From Humulus lupulus (Eukaryota; Streptophyta; Magnoliopsida; Rosales; Cannabaceae): a DNA stretch of 64,000 nt. The stretch is taken from contig NC_084798.1 of assembly GCF_963169125.1 (NCBI RefSeq), forward strand, positions 173,443,980 through 173,507,979, given 5' to 3'. Position 1 is the stretch's first letter; every line of letters starts with the position of its first letter. Positions 56,110 to 64,000 of this stretch are shown in pieces. A model generated the notes under the pieces. That model saw nothing but the letters and a program-made list of their open reading frames with translations, was not told the DNA's origin and searched no databases. A program made the translations under genes and the position numbers.

Positions 56110-56571
56110 GAGGGATTTGCGGGGAGTGCACCCCCCGTCCTCCGTCCCTACTTATTCCCCATCGGGGAATCCCCACAGGGAACCCATTTATTTAAAAAAT
56201 AAATTCTAAATTAAAATTTTAGAATAAAAATAGTGAATTATATATAAAATAAAATATGACACAATATTTATAATTTAAAAAACTAATTATTTTCTCAAAT
56301 AAAATTTAAAATACTAAAAATGTTACTAATATGCTACAATAACACATAGAGAACAATATAAAATACATAAAAAATATTATAAAAATAGATAAAAATTTAA
56401 ACGGGGCCCTGTGGGGGCGAGGAGTATCATCTCGCCCTCGTCCCATTTAACATTCGGGGATTGAAAATTATCTTCGTCCCCGCCCCGTTCCCCATTTAGA
56501 TGGGGATTCCCTGCCCCATTAAGGGTGGGTCCCCGCGGGGCCCATCCCCATGGAAAAAATGTGCATCCCTA
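56110..56571. mobile_element. hAT-like MITE with GC-rich ends, copy 1
   Basis: About 460 bp. Both ends are GC-rich and rich in GGGG/CCCC (e.g. CATCGGGGAATCCCC, CCCCGCGGGGCCCATCCCC) around an AT-rich centre. The right end reads GTGCATCCCTA and the left GAGGGATTTGC, a degraded inverted repeat. It is the same design and partly the same sequence as 57504-57983. No coding sequence. Confidence 0.45.
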
Positions 56572-57503
56572 AAAAATATTCCAAATATGCACTTAAAATA
56601 TGCAAAAAATTATATTAAAAAAATATTCAAAATAAACAGACATTATGGAAAAATTAGAACAATTTATCAAAAAGAAATACACAAAAAAATAAACTATAAA
56701 ATGATTCGAAATATACCTTGCTCAGTAAGGTTTCTTGGAGAACTCCCGATATTTCAGTACTTAATTCTTTAAAATGCATCATTAACCATCAACTGACTTC
56801 TCTATTTTTTTTCCTTTATATTATTTAAATATTATATATCTTTTTATTTCAAATATGAAATATCGAGGAGAGAGGTGAAAATGGGACATGAGAGATGAGA
56901 GATATTTTATTAAAAAATGTTTGAAGAATAAATCGTAATATTTAAATGTAGAGAAAACACTAGCAAAATGTTAAAAAAAAAAAAGTAATGCAATGCAGAG
57001 CTTCCATTAGAATGATTGTTTAAACATTTTTCTTTATATTCTAAATCTATATCTATTTTACATTATCTATTACGAGTGCTCTAAGAAAACTATGCCTTTT
57101 TCTCTCATACAAGTCAAATCCAATGTAAATTATAGACCTTCTGCTCTTAGGATGAGAGAGCAAAGGGGATCCCAACACTCTATGTGGGCACTGAAAGCAG
57201 AGAACGATTTGAACCTCTAATTATATGTGGAAGATGTTTTGGACTTTCAACTTGTCCTGGTCCAAACTTTCTAGACTTGAACAAATCAATTAGTCCCTTC
57301 CCTCAACCTTTGGAACCTTTGTTCTCACCGATTTTGGACATGGATTTTGATTGGGATTCAAACAAGAGACGTCTAAAATTGTCGTTATTTCTTCTTAGAT
57401 ATCCTTACGAATAAGCAAAACGAGGCAACATGTGTTGTGGTCTTAACCTCGCAAGAGGTTCCAGATGCAGTGGTTGAAATCATTGTGTGTTTGTCGATGT
57501 GAA
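56572..57503. other. AT-rich intergenic DNA with an unrecognised open stretch
   Basis: Mostly AT-rich without features. An open reading stretch on the plus strand (57151-57414, ending LLRYPYE-stop) has unusually balanced composition (PLIICGRCFGLSTC...MDFDWDSN), but no ATG in frame and no family I recognise. It could be an exon relic of a host gene. I assign no function. Confidence 0.25.
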
Positions 57504-57983
57504 TAGGGATGAAAATAGGGCGGGGAATTGGAAGGGGGTGCTCCTTTGTTAATGTCCCCACTATCGCTTATTCCCTGGTAAGGGCTAGGTGGGGAATCTC
57601 CGTCTATGGGAAATTCCCATAGAGACCCATATACTTCAAAGTAAAAATATAAAAAAAAAGGTTGATTACATGAAAATTAAAATATTACATTATATTAATG
57701 ATTCAAAATATTAAATGTTGTTCAAAATAAAATAATTTTTTTTCAAAGTTACTAATATACTACAAAACATATAAAAATAAAAAATATTACAAAATAAATA
57801 AATAAAAATAAACGAGATCCTATTGGGGCAATGAGTGGCATCCTATACTCGCTTCATTTAACATTCAGAGATGGAAAATTATTCTTGTCTTCTCCCTATT
57901 CCCCATTTGGGCAAGGAATGTCAGGCCCTTTTGGAGCGGGTCCTTACGACGCTCTCTTCCTATGAAGAAAATTTACATCCCTG
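57504..57983. mobile_element. hAT-like MITE with GC-rich ends, copy 2
   Basis: 480 bp. It starts TAGGGATGAAAAT and ends ATTTACATCCCTG, inverted repeats of 13 bases with two mismatches. Flanks GATGTGAA (57496-57503) and GACATAAA (57984-57991) agree at 5 of 8 positions, all differences being transitions, which fits a decayed 8-bp target duplication. No coding sequence. Confidence 0.5.
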
Positions 57984-58068
57984 GACATAAAAATATAGGC
58001 ATATATGCTTTTCAACTTTAACAATTGGGTGACCCTAAAAAAGAAATAAAAAAATATATTAATGAAAA

Positions 58069-58432
58069 GGGTTTATACTTTTTTGGACCCTATGTTTTTT
58101 CATATTACCTGTTTGGACCCTGTGTTTTGACAAATTATTTTTTAGACCCTATATTTTGTAAAATGGTTAAAATAGAACCCTAAACCCGATTTTGGTCAAT
58201 GTTTTCTCAACTAAAATTACAAATAATTTACCAAACTAACAATTCAGAACAAAAATAAAATCATTCTGCTTAAAAATTGTGTTGTTATATTCAATTTTTT
58301 CTTCATCAAAATTGAGTTTAATGTTCTATTTTAACCATTTTACAAAACATATGGTCCAAAAAGTAATTTGTCAAAATACAGGGTCCAAACAAGTAATGAG
58401 ACAAAATACATTGTCCAAAAAGATATAAACCC
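58069..58432. mobile_element. Mutator-like MITE, 364 bp
   Basis: Terminal inverted repeats of about 130 bases begin GGGTTTATACTTTTTTGGAC and end GATATAAACCC. A perfect 9-bp target duplication TAATGAAAA is at 58060-58068 and 58433-58441. No coding sequence. Nine-base duplications and long inverted repeats are typical of Mutator-like elements. Confidence 0.88.
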
Positions 58433-58810
58433 TAATGAAAAATGTACAACCGTATAACAAAAAATTGAGAAGAAAATTGTATTATCAATAAATTCATCTA
58501 ATATAGAAAACCTTGATATCTAATAAATGATGGGTAAAAATATGTGCAGTCCAATGTGAAACAGCTTGGACTAAAAAAAAAAATACAACCCGGCCGAACC
58601 TAGTGCCTAGTGGAGCCCCATGTCCATGGATTACTAGTTGGAAGGCATAGTATCCATTTTCTTCTTATTTATTTTACTAAATATATATTTACTTATTTTT
58701 GGTCGGCACACAAGCTGAACGACTTTAGAAAACATCATCCAAAATAAATTACTAAAATTGAATAAACTTACTCATTATTCAGTTCATTCCCTGATTTAGT
58801 CTTATATCCT

Positions 58811-58845
58811 CATTTATTTATTTATTTATTTATTTATTTATGTAA
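58811..58845 (+). repeat. TTTA microsatellite
   Basis: About eight uninterrupted ATTT units. Confidence 0.9.
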
Positions 58846-59811
58846 TAGGTAGAAGCAACGTGAACTATACGTTTGCTTAGTTTTAAAGTTGTACATATAC
58901 TTATTCAAACATGTATTTATTTTTATTATATTCTTTTAAGGATAAATACTATTTTGGATCCTATATTTTGTAAAAATTACCGATCGGGCCCAGTATTTTG
59001 TTAAATGACAATTTGAACCACGTGTTTTGCAAAATGAAACAAAATGATACCCTAAACCAGATTTTTGTCAAAATATTTTTCAATATGACCAAAATGCCAC
59101 CAAATGTTAATTTTAATTTAATTTTTTTAAAAAAGATTTAAAGTATGTTTATATTTAAAATAAATAAAATTAATTAATAAATATAAAACGTAATATTTAA
59201 ATTAAAAATACAAAACAAAAATTTCAACAATAGTAGATAATTAAAACTTAAACAAAATCATAATTAAAATCAATCTCTATCCTAAATAAAAACAAAAAAA
59301 GATTAAACTTTCTTTTCATCTTTCTCTACTCATGTTCTTCATCACCATCAAAACCAGAAATTACCAATACAAAATTATAAATTGAATCATCAAAACCCCA
59401 TAGTCCACTGAATCAAACCCAAAAGCACATATCCATACAAAACCATATTAGAAAAAATTTCATATTAATTACAAAATCAATCTCAGAAATCCAAATGCAT
59501 AACAACATAAGATTGGGGAAGTCAAATGCACAATCAATCTCAAGTTTACACTAATATTCAATTTCAAAATAAATAAATCAAAAAAATTAAAACCATATCT
59601 GTGGATGGTTGCTGGCGATTTCTGTTCTTTGGGACTAGTTTGGGAGGGGGTTGGTTCTCATTTGTTACCGTGGAAAGTTGAGAAGATCCATCAAAGCTCT
59701 ATGCCATGAAGTACAACTGTCAGTGAAGCATTGAACTAGAAATCAATCAGAAGAAAACGAAGAAAACAAGATCTGGTATATACGAAAATGGCCTCCCCTG
59801 TCGCATTAGCA

Positions 59812-60130
59812 CACCAAATTCGGACAGAAATGGCCTCTCCGTCGCACTAGCGCACCCAATCTAGACAGGAATGGCCTCCCTGTCGCACTAGCGCACCAGA
59901 TCTTTGCCTCCTCCTATCGCACAAGGCACCAGTAAGCTCTGCAACTTCCCCCTTGCACCAAGCACACTGCATACACCAAATTTAGATAGAAATAGCCTCC
60001 CCATCGCACTAGCGCACCCGATCTGGACATGAATGGCCTCCCTGTCGCACTAGCACACTAGATCTGCGCCTCCCCCTATCGCACAAGGCACCATCAAGCT
60101 CTACAACTTCCCCCTTGCACCAAGCACACC
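59812..60130 (+). repeat. 162-bp direct duplication inside the Mutator-like element
   Basis: Units starting CACCAAATT at 59812 and 59974 share CGCACTAGCGCACC, TGGCCTCCCTGTCGCACTAG, TATCGCACAAGGCACCA and CTTCCCCCTTGCACCAAGCA. Shorter internal repeats of TCGCACTAGCGCACC also occur. Confidence 0.85.
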
Positions 60131-60163
60131 GCGAGCTCTACGCCTCCAATATCGACCATGAGA

Positions 60164-60199
60164 GAAGAAGAAGAAGAAGAAGAAGAAGAAGAAGAAGAG
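60164..60199 (+). repeat. GAA microsatellite
   Basis: About twelve GAA units followed by GA-rich sequence to about 60262. Confidence 0.9.
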
Positions 60200-60507
60200 A
60201 GAAGGGGAAGAACGGAAGGAAGGGGAAGAGAAGAGAGAGGAGAGAGGAGAGAGAAGAGAAATTTTTTTTAAATATATGTTAATTAAGTTTGTAATATTTA
60301 TTTTAGATATTTTTAATTATTAATTTGTTTGTTTTAGGGGAATTTTGGTCATATTGAAAAATATTTTTGATCAAAATCTTGTCCAATGTATCATTTTTTT
60401 CTATTTTGCAAAACACGGGCTCTAAACTGTCATTTAACAAAACATGGGGTCCGATCAGTAACTTTTAGAAAACATAAGGTCTAAAATTGTATTTACCCTT
60501 CTTTTAA

Positions 60508-62404
60508 TTATCATATAAATTTTAAATAAATAAAAAATATCATAAAAATAAATAAAAGATGTTTAATATAATGTATGTCATAAATGTGTTAAAAAAATTA
60601 GGACTATAATTTTAATAAACATTGTCTATAAATGTATTACATATTGTATTATGTGTTTAATATAATATTAATGTTATACATGGATTTTAAATTTAAGTTT
60701 GTTGCTAGTTGATAGTATATTATATTATATGTTTAATATGATATTATTGTAATATGTGAAGTTTAAGTTTAATTTATAAATTTTATTTAAGTTATAAAAC
60801 TTATGGATTTATTATTTTTAAATAATTATCATTATAAAATATCTTAAAAATATTATATTTTAATTTGTTTAATTAACATGTTTAAAATCTACTGTTAAAT
60901 ATAAGAATATTCAGTTAAAATTAACGGAAAAAAAATAAAAAACTGTTAAAATAAAAAATTTATGTTATCTACATATTTTTTATATAGATGAAATATGAAA
61001 CATTTTGTTATATATCTTTGTAATTATAAATTAAATTATTTATATATATATATATATTTATATAATTTTGAGCATGAAAACAACAATGAAAGTGACGATA
61101 ATTAATATATATGGCCTCTTTACATTTTAGCCAAATAGCCTCTATTTTAAATGAGTGGGTATAATTTTACCCATTTATCCTTTTATTTACTTTGACAGAA
61201 AAAAAAAAAGAAATAGAAATGCCTAACATTAAAAATCCCTAAAACCAGAAATCCCTAAATCATAATAGCTCTTCTCCTTCACGCACGACTGACAGCAGCC
61301 TGGTCTTCTCCTTCAGCACGGCTCACGGCGACGCAAGTATGCGACCCATCCCTCCACCTTGTCTCTTTGTTCTCTCATTGACCCAAGCAACCCATCCCTC
61401 CATTTCCTCACTCACGGCAAGCCACCCTTCCTCTTCTCCTTTAGTCACTCTTCTCCCTCACTCTCGTCTCTCTATTACTCTCTCTATATATATGTGTCTA
61501 TGTATTTGTTTTTTAAATTATGTTTTTTTTACTGATTTTTAAGAATGTTATTGTTTTCATTGAGATATTTCGTTTATGCATGAAAGATGTTTGATAAAAT
61601 GATTGAGAGAAGCATAGTATTAGATTGACTGTGTTGCAGTAATTTTTGGCAGCTTGACCTATATAGTATACAATATTGGATTTATTCATTAAATTTATGA
61701 AGAAGATATTGTTTTGTCATACAACTTTAATAAGCAAGTTAAGTGAAGATTTAAACTAACGAGAAAAAAGAAGAACGACCAGTACTAAGCTCATAATGAT
61801 ATTCATTTATTATGAAGTATACATCGTAACTTATAATACAATTTAAAATTGCGAGTTGTTGAAGCTATAAATCTATATATATATATATGAGAAATTGATG
61901 GAAATAGATCCATATCAAAGCATGCTTCATTTTTATTAATTAATGATGTTTAGGTTCCTCTTTTGGGCTCTTTACATTATTATTTGGAATTCTACATATT
62001 ACTAAGTTGCGAGAGGCATTAGGAAAATAAGGTTTTATAGCCAACTTACAAAATTTGCTACAATTTTGATTGGTTTCCTGCACTGAATTGTGATTTCTGA
62101 ACAAATCAATTGGGATATTTACTAGAATAGGCAAAATGCATGACTAAATAAATTGGGATAGAGTATTTGGTTGTATGTTTTTCATTAGGAATATATGGTA
62201 GTGACAATAAGCTTTTGAGCATGGTTTGTGAACGGGGTAAATTGCTTGACTCGGTTTGTAATAGGTACTTAATTTTGGACGAGTTAGTTGTAAATTGTTT
62301 GTCTAATTTTTTGTAATAGGTATTTAGTTTTGGACTGTCAAATTGTAAATTACTTGTCTCAGGTCTTGCTGAATATTTTTACAAGTAGTATTATTACAAG
62401 AAAA
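60508..62404. other. AT-rich region upstream of the DUF1985-type pseudogene
   Basis: Mostly AT-rich without genes. Segment 61110-61200 (GGCCTCTTTACATTTTAGCC, GTGGGTATAATTTTACCC) looks like a transposon terminus and could be the left end of the element carrying the following gene, but its partner would be beyond the window. A C/T-rich block 61265-61480 could be a leader exon; its 67-codon frame is not recognised. Confidence 0.4.
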
Positions 62405-64000
62405 ATGGTGTCTGGATGTTCAAGCACTTCATTAGTGGCATCTCCTAAAAAACAATCAATAAAAGAAGTAACAGAAAAGTCTCCAATGACATCGGCCTCT
62501 CCTCCAACTCAAGCAATAGAAGAAGCAATTAGAAAGTCTCCATAGAAATCATCTTCTCTTCCAATACATGCAATAGAAGAGACAAATGAAAAATATTCAT
62601 TGAAACCATCACTGCTATTGTCTAAGGTATATAAATAAATAATAGAATGATATCATTGTTGGAAGTAAGAATAATAATATAATTGATTCATAATGTTATA
62701 ATTTTACAGGTGAAATCTTTAGACATACCATCACTAAGACCGACATTGATGGAGAATGAGTATTTTACAAGTCGTGTATCTGTAGCCTACAGGATATAAG
62801 TGTTGAGGAATATACGATCACTACATTGTTATGAAGATTTGGAAGCATTCGCAGCTTCTTGTTTTGGTCATCTTCTTAAACTAATCGATCTAGCGAAGAG
62901 TAGTGGACAGTTGATACATTTTCTTTTACAGAGGCGGGTACAAACTAATAAAGAAAATGAGTTATGGTTTGATATTGATAGTCAGCTTGTTAGGTTTTCA
63001 ATGCACGAGTTTGCATTGATTAGTGGATTTAATTGCGAGAAATCCAATGACCCAAACTTGAGTGGTCTAAGAAAGGGTAATAGGCTTAAAAAAGAGTATT
63101 TTAGGGACGTGGAAGGACACATTACTCTTAAAGATTTGGAAACTATGTTTGTGGATATGAGTGAAGAAAATCTAGCAGGGGAGTTGAAAAAATAAAAGAA
63201 ATATATAAAGAAAAATCACGATCATTTGAGACTTGCTTTGCTTTATTGTTTCGAAGGAGTAGTGCTTGCACATGAGCTTGCACAGCCTATGGGGGAGGAA
63301 AACATGGGTATTATTGAGGACTTGGATGTCTTTAACAAATATCCATGGGGTAGATTATGTTATAATCTCACATTAGATAGTTTGAAGATGAATTTGAAGA
63401 AAAATTCTGTTAAGTACCAAAATAAGGTTGGTGGGAAAAAAAAGCAAAGAATCATACAAATTATATGGTTTTCCTTATATTTTTCAGGTTAGTTGTTTAA
63501 TATATTTGAATTTCATATGTGAATGAATTTAAACATCAGTATCTTGTCTTTAGTTTGTCTAATTTATCTCTTTTGATTTTTGGTTTTTTAGGTTTGGATT
63601 TATGAAGCAATATTTTTACTTGGAAATTTATTTGCAAACCGAAAAGAAGGAAATGCGACTCCTCATTGCTAACATTGGGAAGCAAAAGAGCCCGAATACA
63701 AAGAGATTAGTCAGACATTGAAGCTTACTCATGGAAAAGTAAGTCAAAATTATCATTTTGGTGATGTGTGAATTTGATTTTAATATGGGTAAGGTAAATT
63801 TAAGTCGTTATATGTTTGTTTGACAAATTGACGTACATAATATCCTCCATGCTTCTGAGTTAGAGAAGTGCCAACCATACATGAAGGATTTTGAGTTATT
63901 GAATGATAAAGTCGTTGACTTGATTGATACCTTTGTTAAAAAACATAAGGTTTGTAGTCCTGTTTTGAGTGTATACAATAAGGAAGAAGAGAAGATTGAT
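62405..64000 (+). pseudogene. DUF1985-type (MULE-associated) gene, multi-exon, decayed, runs off the window
   Basis: Exon 1 (62405-62626, MVSGCSST start) has about 20-residue repeats (SPMTSASPPTQAIEEA, then a variant) and a TAG at 62543. The intron 62627-62709 has GT-AG ends in phase 0. Exon 2 (62710-63487) encodes the domain core: ASCFGHLLKLIDL, WFDIDSQLVRFSMHEFALISG, LTLDSLKMNLK, YKLYGFPYIFQ. It has TAA at 62797 and 63193 and a frameshift in an A run near 63440. The intron 63488-63591 precedes exon 3 (63592-63738; VWIYEAI, TAA at 63670), which ends at GTAAGT. A further exon lies near 63850-64000. DUF1985 occurs with Ulp1-like protease genes carried by plant Mutator elements; protein function is unknown. 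Confidence 0.65.

Larger units (their letters stand above)
58940..60498. mobile_element. non-autonomous Mutator-like element, 1559 bp
   Basis: Inverted ends GGATAAATAC...GTATTTACCC extend about 165 bases at roughly 80 percent identity. A perfect 9-bp duplication TTCTTTTAA is at 58931-58939 and 60499-60507. The interior has AT-rich sequence, a GC-richer block with a 162-bp duplication (59812-60130) and a GAA microsatellite. No transposase is seen. Its end sequence (GTATTTTGTTAAATGACAAT and similar) resembles the smaller element at 58069-58432. Confidence 0.88.

Noticed and set aside
61339..61542. 67-codon frame as a host gene
   Set aside because: Ser/Pro/Thr-rich frame in a C/T-rich block, with no recognisable domain; it could equally be untranslated leader sequence.

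Overview
The window is repeat-dense plant nuclear DNA, most likely from a eudicot with a large genome; the sequence does not fix the species. Evidence for a plant is the Tat-lineage and chromovirus Ty3/gypsy LTR retrotransposons, Mutator-like and hAT-like small DNA transposons, and a decayed DUF1985-type gene. No intact host gene, tRNA, rRNA or CRISPR was seen. About 56 of 64 kb is retrotransposon.

I label five Tat-type elements by their order of appearance in the text. TAT-2 (minus strand) is the oldest. It enters from the left edge and ends at 43426. Its gag is cut at 585/17221 by TAT-1 (586-17215, plus; TSD CATCC), and its 5' LTR is cut by TAT-4 (19573-42852, minus; TSD ATTAC). TAT-4 has lost its pol and carries a piece of a Tekay/Del-type chromovirus (25498-26638 plus 39892-40036). 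That piece is split by TAT-3 (26639-39891, plus; TSD GACCT). TAT-5 (44329-55959, minus; TSD ATAAT) is an independent, young insertion in an AT-rich repeat. TAT-1 also holds a 2.37-kb chromovirus solo LTR (5636-8003) and a truncated relative (12357-13850). The extreme left edge shows a chromovirus LTR end inside a probable copia LTR fragment inside the TAT-2 gag. Nesting is therefore up to four layers deep.

Each well-preserved Tat element has the order LTR - Gag - protease - RT - RNase H - second (archaeal-type) RNase H - integrase - spacer - antisense ORF (aORF) - polypurine tract - LTR. The aORF is read toward pol. It has its own TATA-like box, a first intron near its 5' end, a globular domain of the putative gypsy-type transposon family (PF04195-like) and a coiled-coil tail. 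It can be seen in TAT-1, TAT-3, TAT-4 and TAT-5, in different states of decay.

Signals beyond ordinary annotation are: an in-frame TAG at the same place between protease and RT in TAT-3 and TAT-5; a second PPT-like motif downstream of pol in TAT-1, TAT-3 and TAT-5; the conserved antisense transcription unit; and the gag/chromovirus chimera in TAT-4.

The right end (55965-64000) is AT-rich DNA with two GC-ended hAT-like MITEs, two Mutator-like elements with perfect 9-bp TSDs (58069-58432 and 58940-60498), microsatellites, and a multi-exon DUF1985-type pseudogene running off the window edge.
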